A stretch of DNA of 64,000 nucleotides from Vitellaria paradoxa. Lineage: Eukaryota > Streptophyta > Magnoliopsida > Ericales > Sapotaceae. A model generated the notes under the pieces. It searched no databases. It was not told where the DNA came from and was given only the letters and a program-made list of their open reading frames with translations. Where the stretch lies: assembly GCA_019916065.1 (NCBI GenBank), contig CM034240.1, positions 47,788,238 through 47,852,237 on the forward strand. The letters run 5' to 3'. Position numbers and translations under genes: made by a program. Below, in pieces: positions 1 to 12,375 of the stretch (positions are counted from its first letter, which is position 1; the number at the start of each line of letters is the position of its first letter).

Positions 1-112
1 CAAGGTTCATCCTTTTTAGGTGAGAGCGGCGTTGATGCAACTTCTACTTTCAAGTAAATTTCACTAATCTTCTTTGAAATTTTTGACACTAACAAAATTT
101 TTCTTAAGATTT

Positions 113-525
113 TTTAAATGACACTACTATTCTTTTCTTTATTAGGTAAATTTACTAACCTTCTCTAATCTCTCATTTGAAGTAAAAATAAAATAAAATA
201 AATTGAGATAAAATGTAATTTATGGTTGATTTTAACGTCCTTTTTTTTTTAAATAGCAAACTGTGAGATAATTGAGATAAAATGTAGTTTAGGGTTAATT
301 TTGACATTTTTTTTTTGAAAAGTAACAAATTGTGAGAACGATTTTTCAAATTCCTTCCCACAGATTCAAAAAAACTTCAAAAAAATAGCGATAATAATAC
401 TCGTTTGAAAGCTTTTGATACAAAGAATATGATTGTATAAAAAATTTACATATTAAAAAATCTCAAGGAAGGTTAGTAAAATTTACCCGATAAGAAAGAA
501 AGACAATGTCATTTCAAAATTCAAA
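113..525. repeat. Inverted-repeat element, arms about 65 bp
   Basis: The left arm (about 113-177) and the right arm (about 461-525) are imperfect reverse complements. Both contain a core of the type GGTAAATTTACTAACCTTC. The inner part is AT-rich with no coding potential. This looks like a small non-autonomous DNA element upstream of the thioesterase gene. Its exact ends and target duplication were not resolved. Confidence 0.55.
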
Positions 526-686
526 AATACCAGAGGAAGTTTCTGTTAGTGTCAGAATTAATGAAATTTACCATATTTATTTTATTTGTAACGATAGGAC
601 ACGCCCCATGGTTGATCCAAATTCCTACTTAATAAGAGACGAGACAAATGTTAGCAATTTCAATTACATAAATGAGAAAAGTATTT

Positions 687-742
687 TAATATACATATAT
701 ATGTATATATATACATATATAGAGAGAGAGAGAGAGAGAGTG
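687..742 (+). promoter_or_regulatory. TATA-rich core promoter and GA-repeat leader of the thioesterase gene
   Basis: An alternating TA stretch (about 687-720, containing several TATATA boxes) is followed directly by a (GA)n run at 720-742, about 25 bases before the ATG at 766. TATA box plus a GA/CT microsatellite in the leader is a common plant promoter layout. The transcription start itself is inferred. Confidence 0.5.
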
Positions 743-765
743 AGAGAGGGAGGAAGGGAGGGAGA

Positions 766-3522
766 ATGGAAGAGGATTATAATCGCAATCATTCGCAGAT
801 CGCCCGTAAATGGCTGGAAGAGTTATCAAAAGGAGCAAGTCAAGAACTGGAGACTCTGGCTCTCGGCGGTCTGCAGATCGAGCTCGTCGAGAGCGGCCTC
901 ATTCGCTGCAAATTCCTCATCCCGCAACACCTTTCGGTCAGCGTTCCACTCTCTTTCCTTTATAAATTGAATAATTAATTATAAAAACTCCGTAATTAAT
1001 CAGATTGATTCGTTTGAATTTTCACCAGCAGGACGTAGATGAGAATTGGCACCCCGGAGCAATTGCAGTCCTAATCGACGATGTTGGGGCTGCCACCATA
1101 TGCTCCGCCGTTGGCCACATCAAAGTTTCTGTCAGTTTCGATATCTCTTACTTTTCAACGGCTAAGATCCAGGTTCTTATTCGACCTTTTTAATTTGGAA
1201 AAAAAAAAAACAAAAAAAAAAATCCCTTTTCATCGATATATACATATATAATTATGAAGATGCGCTAATAGGGCTTGTATCCTAGGCATTAAAACAAAAT
1301 GAATGGTTGGTTCTAAAGTCATATTATACTCATAGAGTAAAAAAATAACAAAAAAAAAAAAAAAATTCGTTTTATTAGCAATTCCATCATAAGACTTCAA
1401 ATTTGAAATGCACTTAAAAATATTATTGTTAATTTCATATCCTGCCAACTAAAAATGGTTGGTGATATAGAGTATGTATATCAATATTTATAATCAATAC
1501 TGACCAATTTTGGATGGTATTAAAAATTTTATTTTATTTTATTTTTTATTCTAAACTTTATGAAATTGAGAATGATAAATAATTTTTTTTTTCATTCTTT
1601 ATCCAATTATTCGCGAAGAGCTTTTCTTTTTATTTTATTATTACTTCTATAAATATAAAAATATAATTAATTAGTATATCAATAAATAAAACATGCCATA
1701 CATAACTTATATTTTATAACTAAATTGCATTAGAATGTATATTCTTTATAAATATATAATTTGAAACGATACACTAAATCATACCAATAACGGTATGTAT
1801 TATACTAATAACAAAATTGGTATACTGTTTGATGCTATATTTATAATTATATTGTAGAGGTTATATTAATTATTTTAATACCAAAAATAAGCACATATTA
1901 TGTGTTATTTTTGTTAAATTTTTATTTTAAATAAAATAAAAATTATTAATATAAGCAAAAATGTCTCAAATATTAAATAATGAATAGTCAAGAGTATTTA
2001 AACATATAGTAATTAATTAAGAATCATTTAAATAAAACAAAAAAATTATGAAAATAATAAATAGTTAAAGGCCATTTAAGTAAGTAAGAAAAAAATATAA
2101 ACGAGTGAAATAATTTAATTATGCGGTAATTATAATTTTTTTAACACCATTAAAGTTGTAGGTAGTGAAAAAGAATTTAAGAGTATTATAAAGAGGAAAA
2201 AAAAAAAGTTTCATCGAATTTGAATTTCACTAAATACCCTTTTTTTTTCCCTTTGTGTCAACAAGATATAGAAGTGAGGAACACACTATTTGTACGTAAT
2301 TTTTATCATTTTTTATTTTATTTAAAATAAATTAAGAAGATTTAAAAAAAAAGTCTCTAAATAACAAATGAGTAGTTAAAGGTATTCAAATATAATTAAA
2401 TGAAAATTATAAAAATAATAATGTATGGTTAAAGTACATTTAAGGGAAATAAAAAAATCAAAAGATAAAATTACTTAAATAACTATAAAGATTTAATAAT
2501 TATTCATATATCCTTTTTGTTGTGATTGGTTATTGGTTATTAAGGAATATAAGTAAAAGAATAAAGGTTTAACTAAATAGTTGATTTTATTAATTTTTAC
2601 CAACTATCTCTAGTGTTTCTTTATTATAATAGCATAAAATAAAAAGTCTTTTTTATTTTTATTTTATTTTTTTCTATTTTCCCTGACAATCATTTTATTA
2701 ATATGTTTAAATATTAATAGACATTAATATAAGAAAGAAATAAACATTAATAATATAATTAATTAAAAATTATATAATTTTATAGTTATTTGCTTCTCAC
2801 TGTAATAAACATTACAAAAAAATTAATGTATCATTGTAATATAAATTAATATTTTGTTTGTTAATATTCTAATTATCATTTACAAAGTCTATTCATGATC
2901 GTATAATTTGACAGTCTAATAATAAATAAGAAAGGAATTAAAACTAAAAAAAAACTTAAACAAAAACTAATATTTTTTATTGTATTACATTTTAAGTCTT
3001 TTTCAAGTCAAATTTGAATAACTCACAACAAATTGGCCTTATTTATATGGTATTTGTATAATAAAAACACTTTAAAAATACTATTTTATCATAATTTTAT
3101 TATAGAAATTAGGATCAGAATATCGTAACAACACACTTATGTATTTCTAGCAGGTTACTTTTTGTTCAAAATTCACACTTTAGTAATTCTTTTTCTTTCA
3201 ACGATAGGCTCACAAATTTAACTATTATTTTGTTATTTGTTTATTAGAATTCTTAGCATAACATTACTTATATTTTCCCATTCTTTTTTTTTTTTTTGGG
3301 ACAAACAATAATTTTCTAATACATATGCCTGTGCTTGTGTGGGAAATTGGGAAATGGCAGGATGAAGTTGAAATAGAGGGAAGGGTTATAGGACACAAGA
3401 ATAAGTTGTCCCTGGTGGTGGTTGTGATCAGGAAGAAAGGCAGTGGAGAAATGGTCGCTTCAGGTAAGCAATGGATGGCCTCCGTTGGTGTAGATAGTCG
3501 TCATCAACCTAGCAAGCTCTAA
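766..3522 (+). CDS. Acyl-CoA thioesterase 13-like hotdog-fold protein (3 exons)
   Basis: Exons are 766-936, 1032-1172 and 3361-3522. All junctions are GT-AG, all introns are phase 0, and the total is 474 nt (157 aa), the usual length for plant ACOT13/THEM2-like proteins. Exon 1 encodes the N-terminal helix (MEEDYNRNHSQIARKWLEEL). Exon 2 carries the hotdog core NWHPGAIAVLIDDVGAAT, where Asp73/Asp74 lie at the family's catalytic acid position. Exon 3 supplies the last strands (DEVEIEGRVIG, LSLVVVVIRKKGSGEMVASG). The family hydrolyses fatty acyl-CoA thioesters, normally as a homotetramer; organelle targeting is not evident. Intron 2 is 2.19 kb of AT-rich DNA. The gene converges on the peroxiredoxin gene. 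The least certain point is the exon 3 acceptor, which has a weak pyrimidine tract, but it gives a phase-0 join and a good family match. Confidence 0.85.
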
Positions 3523-4969
3523 TTTATTCTGTCACAATGGAAAGATACATCTCAAATGAACAGAATATAATAGAAATTAAATTAATTGCATGTCAAAAAA
3601 TACTGAATTTTGATTATTGGTCTGGTCTCTCCAAAGCAGCCACATTCAATTAATACCGCGACTATGTGCCCCTCCGGCCCTCCCGATGCATAGTTAACAA
3701 TACACATGACAACATATAAGACCAAACCGTATAGAGCGTAAATGAACTCAGATTGAATATAGTAAACATGATACTAAAATTAGAACTTGTTAAGGGTGAG
3801 GGTAGTTAGCAGGTGTTTGGAGTAATAAAAATTAATAAAATTTGTAAACTTAATAATTTATATAATAAGATAAGAAGTAAATAATTGTATAAAAAATTTT
3901 TAGTGTTTTTCAACGATTTTCAAAATTTTAAACAGAATTTATTAGTTTTCTCTACTCCATAATAATATTAATGAAAAAGTGTAATATGAGTTAAAAAAAA
4001 GATAGTGAAAGAGTGTATTTATCATTTTTTATTTGTTAAATTTAAGAAATTAAAAAATTATTTAAATTTCATCCTGACAATATTTCAAAATAAACCTAAA
4101 TATAGTTTAAATTTATTTTAGTAATATTTCAATCCAAACTAGAGTAATTATTGGCTCTAATCAATCAATTCAAACCTAATTCAAATAAATTAATTTTTTT
4201 CCAATATATTTATCAATGTAAATTTTAATTACAAAATATTTACAATGTAATTCATATTTAGTTCCCCTACGTTTCGAGCTGAACAAGTTTATGCCCAAAG
4301 TGGTATTTGAATGACCAAAATGTACAACAAAAATATAAAAAAAAATTAATGTAAAAGTGATATGTACAAAATTTGATTAAAAGAAAGTACAAAAAAAATT
4401 AATAAAAACTAGTAAATTTTGATTAACCAAACACCATCAGAATTCAATTCAAGCGATCAAGCAGAATTTCACTCGTTTTATAACCCTATACCCAATGTAC
4501 CTCATTTTTATTAGTGGGCACACAGACGATAAGCCAATCTCATCAAACCCACATTTTAATGAACTTGATATGAAACTTCTCTGCTTGTCATTCCTGCTGC
4601 AAGCTACAATAATAGCATAGGAAATATCCTGACCAGGCTCAAGAATGCAGTAACATTCATCCCAACACAACAAGAGTGCTGCTGCACATATTCATGACAA
4701 AGCCCACTCACGCACACGATTTAGAGTAACACTGTTCCTTAAGAGAAAGATAAGTGTCATATATAGACATGATAACCTGAAGCATTAGAAGTTTCAAAAT
4801 AGCACAAGCTCATTTCGACCAAAAGCTGGCATTTAATAATATTCATATTGCTTCGAGAAAAGGGCATACCAATATACTGGAACTAAGAACCCAGACTATT
4901 ATTCTATTGACATACACCATGTCAACATAACCTCACCCCATTAAACAAAAGGGGATGGTTGGGATCCGC
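3523..4969. other. Convergent intergenic spacer between thioesterase and peroxiredoxin
   Basis: This stretch holds the 3' ends of two converging genes. It is AT-rich spacer with one short MITE (about 4293-4440). The part near 4441-4969 is less AT-rich and probably contains the peroxiredoxin 3' UTR. No reading frame with homology was seen. Confidence 0.5.
4293..4440 (+). repeat. MITE, 'GGTCAAAA' family, copy 1
   Basis: Diverged member of the most abundant short repeat in the window. It keeps the internal landmarks of the family: AAAAGTGATATGTA, then ATTTGATTAAAAGAAAGTAC, ending in ACCAAACAC. Confidence 0.5.
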
Positions 4970-7307
4970 TCAAAGAGCCTTCAGAATTTCATCAGCGCTC
5001 GACACAGTAAACTCCCCACCAGCTTCAATGTTCGCAGCCTTCACCTTGAGATCATCAACCAATAAAGCATACCTACGGGAGCGAGTTCCAAGTCCCTTTT
5101 CTGAAAGGTCAAGCTCTAGGCCAAGAGCTTTGGTATATGTTCCTGAACCATCTGCAAGGAACTTAACATGCTTGTTCTCAGGGTAAGTCTTTGCCCATGC
5201 CTTCATGACAAATGGATCATTCACTGAAATCAAAGTGAAGTGATCCACAATCAATAATAGAGATCAATATATAGATTAAAAGGAATACAACTTAACAGAG
5301 ATACACAGTTATGAGCCAAACAATATACAGATTAAAAGAAATACAGCTTAACATAGATACACATTTATCAGCTAAACAATAATTTAGAAGAGTTTCAATT
5401 ACCACTAATGCACAGGATTTCACCAATGCCTTTAGCCTTTAGCTCCTCTGCTTTCTCAATATAACCTGGTACGTGCTTCAAACTGCCATCCAAAATTTAT
5501 AAATATCAGAATTCAATAACTCCGCTAAATTAAATCATTTTTTTTTTCAAAATTAACCTGAGCTCATTCTTGTTCAACCATACAATATTGTTCCTATTCA
5601 ACCATACAAACGTCCTGGCTTCTTTTTTACAGAAAATGCTAACGAAGGAAAACAGTCCATTCAATTCAAGGAAAGAAACAAAACCCATTCAAACTGGCTT
5701 CTTCTTCTCTCTCTCCTTTGCTTACCAATTTTAGTTTGCATATCAAAGATGCGCTTAAATCCGCTACTTCTAGTTTCCAATCATCTTATGTGATGTAAAT
5801 CTATTTTCAAACTTGATACCAATCTACACTTATTTTAGCTAACGTGAGGTAGCAATTAACAGTTGCTCTTAAAAGCATATAATATCCCATTCATATCCAA
5901 TTCTATTTGAATTTTTATAATAACAATTAAACATTGTATCACAACAACTGGCTAGGAATTATGAAAAAATCAGAGAGTTACATCAAACTATCTCAACGAA
6001 AATAGACGGATTCTAGCAAGACAATAAAAGTTATTTTTTGTTCAAATCATCGGCTGCCAAACATCAAGAAGAACGATTTTAATGTAGGATCCAAGTCTAA
6101 TCATAATCTCAGTAAGGAAAGCTCAGGAAACAAAAGGACATAGCAGATCCACGCTAAAAACCTGTTCAAACACCTCCTTATAAGTTTCAAAATGCTCTTC
6201 TCCGATCGTTTCCTCTTCCATCAAATGGAGTATTCAGCAGTTCAAACGACAAACGGTTCAAAATACTTTTTATTTTCCCATTGTTTTCTCGGCAACCAAA
6301 CGGAGTAAGCGAATTGTTTATACCTTAAATTATGCTGTGTTTGGAGTGCTATAAAACACCAAAAAACTCCAAACTCCAACATCCTCTAGAACTCACTACA
6401 ATTTTCTATCACACTTTTACTTTTCCTGTTTTTACTAATTTCAAAAAATTTCAATATTTCAGCTAAAAAAATAAAAAATTCGTAATGAGATTGATCGAAT
6501 GCGAAATTTTTTTTTATAATCATATTTTTCCCGTTGAAAACTTTCAGATCATTGTCGCTAATTTATTTCTATTTTTTAAAATCAGCTTTTGATAAACTGT
6601 TCTAGCAACTTACTGGAATAGAATCCGTTAAAACGGATTTGAAAGACTGTTATAACGGTTTTGACATTATTTAAAATGAATTTGAAAGCCGTTCTAACGG
6701 TTTTAGCATTGTTTAGAGAGAGAAAACTATTTTTTTAAATCCATCAGAACAGATTTAGGATACCGTTTTAACGATTTTGACACTATTCATCTCCAAAAAA
6801 AACGAAATTAAAAAAAACCCCAAACGCTTTCTTTACTCCAAATCACATTTTTTCTTATTTTTTATCACCCTAAACGCTACCATAATCGGTAAAATTAGAA
6901 GAAATCGAACGGACATAACAGATCCACGCTAAAAACCATTCCAACACCTCCTTATAAGTTTCAAAATGCTTGCTCTTCTCCGATCGTTTCCTCTTCGACC
7001 AAACGGAGTACTCAGCAGTTCAAACTACAAACGGTACGGGTCAAAATACTTTTTATTTTCCCATCATTTTCTCGGCAACCAAACGGACTAAGCGGATGGT
7101 TTATAATTTAAATTAATCGGTAAAATCAGAAGAAATCGAATGGAGAGTTTACCTGCAAGTAGGGGTGAAAGCACCAGGGACTGCGAAGAGAATAACCTTC
7201 TTGCCGGCGGCGATGGAGTGGACGGAGACATTTTGGAGCTGGTCACTCTCATCGAAGTAAGCCAGCTTGCCGTCGGGAAGTGCGTCGCCAACCGCTATAG
7301 GAGCCAT
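4970..7307 (-). CDS. PRXIIB: Type II peroxiredoxin, cytosolic PrxIIB type (3 exons)
   Basis: In transcription order the exons are 7307-7153, 5482-5403 and 5223-4970. Junctions are GT-AG, total 489 nt, 162 aa, exactly the length of plant cytosolic PrxIIB. The protein starts [20 protein letters not shown]. The peroxidatic cysteine is Cys51 in VPGAFTPTC, and the resolving cysteine is Cys76 in EILCISVNDP. The segment [21 protein letters not shown] and the C-terminus [14 protein letters not shown] are typical. It reduces hydrogen and alkyl peroxides using thioredoxin or glutaredoxin. There is no transit peptide, so it is probably cytosolic. Intron 1 (5483-7152) contains a 200-bp direct duplication with a MITE inserted in one copy. 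A TA repeat at about 7411-7428 lies upstream on the transcribed strand. No lesion was seen. Confidence 0.97.
6137..7140. repeat. Direct duplication inside PRXIIB intron 1
   Basis: About 200 bp at 6137-6332 is repeated at about 6908-7115 with high identity. Both copies share the run from CAGATCCACGCTAAAAACC to TTTTCTCGGCAACCAAACGG. The flanking phrase ATCGGTAAAAT(T/C)AGAAGAAATCGAA occurs after both copies, so the unit was tandem before a MITE split the first copy. Confidence 0.85.
6333..6882. repeat. MITE (550 bp) with 'CCGTTCTAACGG' interior, TA target duplication
   Basis: The element sits in the first of two tandem copies of an intron segment. The second copy (around 7113) preserves the uninterrupted site, giving TA as the probable target duplication. 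The ends are TGCTGTGTTTGGAG and, reversed, TGGTAGCGTTTAGGG. The interior contains repeated ACGG/CCGTT palindromes (for example AAAACGGATTTGAAAG). Relatives occur near 14530-14720, 35030-35400, 54050-54310 and 56820-57170. Confidence 0.7.
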
Positions 7308-7404
7308 CTGATCTTTACGATTCCGGTGATTTTCTGCCAATCGGATCACCCAACAGCCACCCGTTGATAACTGAGCTGCAGCAATATCTTTGCATTTACC
7401 TTCC

Positions 7405-7430
7405 GGGCTATATATATATATATATATGCG
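7405..7430 (-). promoter_or_regulatory. Candidate TATA region of PRXIIB
   Basis: A (TA)n tract about 105-120 bases upstream of the PRXIIB ATG on the minus strand. Its position suits a TATA element with a short 5' UTR. Inferred from sequence and spacing only. Confidence 0.4.
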
Positions 7431-8778
7431 GCTGTTTGGTTTCTATGCTAAATTTAATTGTGAGCGTCGAGTCCGCTCCAATCCCCGAAAAAATCTCAAA
7501 CGAAATGGGCCTGCTTGTAATGATCCAGTCTTGAGAATGTGTAATGGCCATGTATTCAATTCAATCGAGGCACTTTTAAAATTAATTTCACTTTTAAAAC
7601 ACCTGCCCACAAAAAATAAAAATAAAAAAGTCAACTTTAAAACTTTTCCTATTACATCATCCGTTTTTTTTCAGGCATGTGTCTGAATTATTAAAAATAA
7701 TTTCCAATCCAATGCCCCTCTTAAAACTAATTACCATATTAAGTGTATTTGACATATTAAAAAATTTTAAAAAATTTAAAAATTTGTAAAAATTTTTAAA
7801 AGTTATTCATTTTTTATTTTACTGTACGAATTATGAACTTACAAATTATTTCAAATTATCTTATTTTTTGTCATTCTAAATGTTCCCATTATTAGTTTCT
7901 CAATTACGTCATTCGTTTTTTAGAAAGTGTTTGGATTATTAATTTTTTTTCTTCTTTTTTTCTCTTGAAATATTTTTTCAACAAAATAAAATAATTTTTA
8001 ATTTTTTTTTGTAATTCAAGATGTCCGATCTAATTTTTGCAGTACCTCGATTAATCGAGTAAGAGTAATTTCAAATTTTACCAGTTGAATTAATTTTAAG
8101 ATTTTTTCTATTTCCTTTTGCTATATGATTTGCTTATTATAATTTATTGGATATTGATGTCTGACAAGGAAAATTTAATTTTCAAATTTGGTTGGTAAAA
8201 TAGTAGTAACTTTCAATTTATGAAAAAAAAAAAACTAAAAATTGTTATGATTTTATGAGAAAAAGTACTGAAAATTGAAAAGTTGACCAACGGGGTAATT
8301 TTTAAGAATTACTGAAAATTTTGCAAGCAAAGATGGTGATAGATTTTATCGCTAATCCTGGCAATCCATTCCTAATGGGTACATCGGCGGTAGGTAACAT
8401 TTAACGCATTGAATTCATGGGGCCTTTTTAAGTTTTTAAGTAAAAATAAGTTGCTATTTGGTTTGAAAAAAAAAAAAAAATCGTTTCCTGATTTATATGA
8501 AAATCTTCGTTTTATTATTTTTAGTTTTCTAAAAAATAAAAATATGTATTTATTAAAAAAAACGTTATTTAAATTAAACATATGTTTTACCTAAAGTATC
8601 ATTTGAAAAGAATAGTCATAAGGGAAGTTTTTGAGTTTGGCTACTCAACTTCTTAACTTTTTTTTTATTTTTAAATGACTAAAATTATTCTCGTACAATT
8701 TAATTTTTTTTTTAACCATCAAAGGTAAATATGTTAAATTAACAAATAAATTGCGAATGATCAACATAATACTATATT

Positions 8779-8932
8779 GGGAGTGTTTCGTTAACAATAA
8801 TTTGACCAAAAAATATAGTAAAAGTATAAATATTTGATATAAAAGTGATATATGATAAAATTTCATTGAAAGAAAGTATAAAAAACTGATAAAAAGATTT
8901 TGATTAGTTTTGACTTACCAAACACTTCCGTC
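8779..8932 (+). repeat. MITE, 'GGTCAAAA' family, copy 2
   Basis: Begins GGGAGTGTTTCGTTAAC and ends CTTACCAAACACTTCC. The interior has AAAAGTGATATATGATAAAA and TTGAAAGAAAGTAT. Confidence 0.6.
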
Positions 8933-10584
8933 ATATTATAAAGAATTTTGGTATTTTTATAATCAACTCAATTTGGGGCATTTTGAGTAATAAAAGTGAG
9001 ATAATTCGTAAGTTTGTCATTCATGTAGTGAGATAAAAATAAATAAATTTTAAAGATTTTCAGAGGTTTTTAAAATCTTTTAACGTTTTTCAGTTTACCA
9101 AACACACCCATTATACTATGCTAGCAGAGTCTTTGCATTGTTGTGAATTTTTAAAATATATTTAGTTATATATAATAATGTTTAATGTAACAAATATATA
9201 ACTTTTAAATATTCAAAATAATTTTAAATACATAATTTATGAAAAAATAATTCATTATAGACTTACGAAAAAAATTATGATATTGGTACTTTAAAGCTAC
9301 ACGGATCACCAACAATTATTCAAATAACCCTAACAACACCAAAATCATTTATTATAAATTTATAAAAAAATAAAAAAAAAATGCAATACATGGCAACTCT
9401 CTAAACAAAAAATAAAAATACAAAAAAAATAACATTTCTCATTTTGTAAGTTTCATTGATTGACATTTACTTCTCTTCATTTTCGCCCAGTTTTAAGAAG
9501 ATAAACTTTTTAAAATTCCAATACTTACTTTTCTTTTTATTTTATTTCTTTCTTTTTTAGTTGCACAAACAAGTGACAAATTTAAATTTCTCTTCTCTCT
9601 CTCTCTCTCTCTTCTTTTCATTTCGCTTCATCCAAACGCATTATCAGTGATTTTGGGCAAAACTTGATCTAAAAAGAAACCAAGTGTCTGACCCTAATTT
9701 AAAGGGCAGGAGGAATTAGTGATTTTGGGCATCTACACGGGATTCGTTTAGTTTACCAAACTAGGCCAATCCCTCCCTCTGGCTTAGTCTGCAGTTGCAG
9801 GTGGGGGTTGTCAAAAGAAATCGAGGCCCAGTATTCCCAAAACTGGGCCCCAATGAGGCTAGCCCCACCCCAAGTCTAATTTTGGGCTGGGTCCTTTGTT
9901 GAAATAATTCGATCCGTGGGACTGGATGTGGTCTGTTTCACAAGCTCTTTTTTTTTTTTTTAATGGAGAGGAAAGTATTAAATAAACGACAAAATTTTAT
10001 ATACAATTACTATAATTAAAGGGTGGCTAAAAAATAGTTACTTGCATCCATATATATTTTTTTAGTTTATTAGTCAATTTATTTTGTAACGTGAATTTAT
10101 GCTGGGAGAGTAAAAAATGAAAAGAAAAATAAAATTATTAATTTGTACATTTTTTTATGCTCAATCGAGTGAAACTTAATTTTTTAATAAATTTTTATTC
10201 ACTTTGATCTTTTTAATCCAACGAAATAAATAAAATAAATTTAATATTTAAATTCTTATTATTTTCTTTCACTTTCTTCTTTTTTTTTTTTCAATGTTCC
10301 AAACAGACCCTTCATCTATTTAATTAAGGAGGAGGTCTCCTCCCTTTCCCTAACTCTTCAGAAGATGAATGGTCCCAAGATCACACCTAACGTAGGCTTT
10401 TTAAATTGTCCGATGCTACTATTTTTCCTATACTTTTTTATTAAATAAAATAAAAAATAAATGATTAAACTGAAATCTTTGTAAAATAATTTATATAATT
10501 TTTATTTACGTATAACTTAAAATTTATATATAGAGAGTCAGAGACAACCAAAATCAGCCTTACCTTAGTCTAGGGAAGAAAAAA

Positions 10585-10629
10585 TAATTAGCCAGCCTTT
10601 TTTTTTTTTGGTAAGTAATTAGCCAGCCT
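10585..10629 (-). repeat. Micro-retroinsertion with 14-bp target duplication
   Basis: Only about 17 bases (poly-T then GGTAAG) are inserted between two perfect copies of TAATTAGCCAGCCT (10585-10598 and 10616-10629). Read on the minus strand the insert ends CTTACC followed by poly(A), as expected of an extremely 5'-truncated retroposon. Confidence 0.7.
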
Positions 10630-11300
10630 TCCTTTTTTAAGAAAAGAAAAAGGCTAACTTTTTAATAATTAGTTTTCTAATTTTTGTTAATTTAACTTAT
10701 TTACCATTGACACTTTAAAAGAGATTTAAAATGCAAGTGGATAATTTTAGTCATTTTAGAAAAAGTGAAAAAAACAGAGTAGCTAAAAATCAGCTTTAGC
10801 TGCCCATTCCTAAATAGAGACTTAAAAACAAAAAATAAAATAAAAATAAAATGGCATGTGAGAGAATTCCAGCTGTGTAATTTAAGGGCCTTTTTATTCA
10901 TGTAAAAAATAAATAAAAAGTGGAAGTGAAATAAGATTACTTATACAGAAAAATTAAATTTCGTTTGATAAATACAATTTCTTCTTTTTATTTAATTTTT
11001 ACACAAAAGAAAAAAGAAAAAATAACTTAACACTTTATATTTACAGTTTGAATTTGAATTTTTTGAGTTGTGTGCTTTATCCACCCTATGTTTGAAACTA
11101 AGAAAAAAAAAAAGTAATTTTTGTTTTGTTAACATTTGAACATCTCAAAAAGTTATTAAAATTTAAAAATTTTTAATTTTTTTTACTAAATAATAAAAAA
11201 TTTCTAAATTTTTTTAAACTTTTAACTAAATAACCAAAAATTACGAAAATTTATTAAAAATTTGAATTTTTATCAGATAAAAAAAGCAAATTACCCTAAC

Positions 11301-11356
11301 AACTTTTAACTTATGAACTTACCAAAAAAAAAAAAAAAAAGAACTTTTAACTTGTG
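11301..11356 (+). repeat. Micro-retroinsertion with 15-bp target duplication
   Basis: The insert AACTTACC plus 17 A lies between AACTTTTAACTTATG (11301-11315) and AACTTTTAACTTGTG (11342-11356), a 14/15 match. The insert ends in the same CTTACC-poly(A) motif as the insertion at 10599-10615. Confidence 0.7.
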
Positions 11357-11796
11357 AAAGTTACTAAAATTTTTGCTTCTCAATGGGCTCCATACCGAAT
11401 GACAGGTCTTTTTAGATCAGAATGGGGCCCACCAAGGGGAGTAGCACATGCCCTCACGCCAGCCGCAATTAAAAGTGGTTAAACCATCCGGATTCTTTAC
11501 GTAACTTGTCCACCCACGCGGTCCACGCGAGTTGTGAGAACTGACAACGCACTGTTTGGGATTTGTTTGCAGAGGTATAAATTTATAAAAGTTAATGTTA
11601 TATTTTATATAGTAAATAAAAAATTTGAAATTTTATAATTTTATAACTTGAATTTGTGGTAATTTATATAATTTATATTTTTTTATTTAACACTAAACGG
11701 TGCTAAATGAGCCAGCGAGGCTTCGTCCGACGAGCGCTAATTTTTATTAATTATTAATTGTTTTACTAAAATTTACTTATACACTTTTAACCTTTA

Positions 11797-11953
11797 GGTC
11801 CTGTTTGACCTATTAAAATTTATCAAAATTATCAATTTTAACTATTTTTGTACTTTCTTTCAATTAAATTTTAACACCTATAACCTTTATGTCGCATCTT
11901 TTCCCTTTTTATTATACTTTTTTGGCCAAAATTTGACCAACCAAACAGGCCCT
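11797..11953 (-). repeat. MITE, 'GGTCAAAA' family, copy 3
   Basis: Its terminal inverted repeats are GGTCCTGTTTG and, at the other end, CAAACAGGCCC. It is inverted relative to copies 1 and 2 and is one of the best-preserved members. Confidence 0.75.
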
Positions 11954-12209
11954 TAGTAAATTTTTTCAATATTTTTCTAACTTCCACAAGTTTTTACCAA
12001 TTTCATAACTTCTTGTATGCATCACCAATATCAGTATGTAATCGCTCTGATTGCAGTAACACCTCTATAATAAATAGATAGAGATGACAATTTCATGACA
12101 CATAAATTAATTCTGGGGCACGCCATGGTGCTCCTTGGAATACAATCACAGATTCATATACATTCAGTAACATCACTTGGGCGGAGATTTTGAAAGGGGT
12201 TGTATTATA

Positions 12210-12362
12210 CTACTAGAAATTTTTATCTAAACATAGAACTTAGAATGGTGTGGCATGTGGCCTGTAAATTTTAAAAACATAACCCATTAAAGAGTATTTT
12301 TATTACGTAAATACTATTGCCATGTCATTCTAGTTCTAATTTATGGTAAATATTTCTAGTAG
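12210..12362. repeat. Hairpin MITE in the 3' flank of NPF copy A
   Basis: The left end CTACTAGAAATTTTTATC and the right end (reversed) CTACTAGAAATATTTACC continue as near-matching arms of about 48 bp around a short loop. It begins 13 bases beyond the NPF-A stop codon, so the transcript's 3' UTR could carry a strong hairpin. It is absent from the corresponding flanks of copies B and C. Confidence 0.75.
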
Positions 12363-12375
12363 AGTAAGAATATAT

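Larger units (their letters stand above)
7430..12200. other. AT-rich intergenic region without genes
   Basis: No supported coding sequence. It contains MITE copies (about 7735-7885, 8779-8932, 8970-9110, 11550-11700, 11797-11953), a CT microsatellite (about 9593-9614), and two tiny poly(A)/poly(T) insertions with target duplications (10585-10629, 11301-11356). A less AT-rich stretch at about 9640-9930 has no convincing frame. Confidence 0.6.

Noticed and set aside
506..970. 154-codon frame overlapping the thioesterase start
   Set aside because: It reads through the TATA/GA repeat and exon 1 in another frame, ends in the intron and matches no family.
9640..9930. Less AT-rich block as a possible gene fragment
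   Set aside because: No frame longer than background and no splice-joined reading found.
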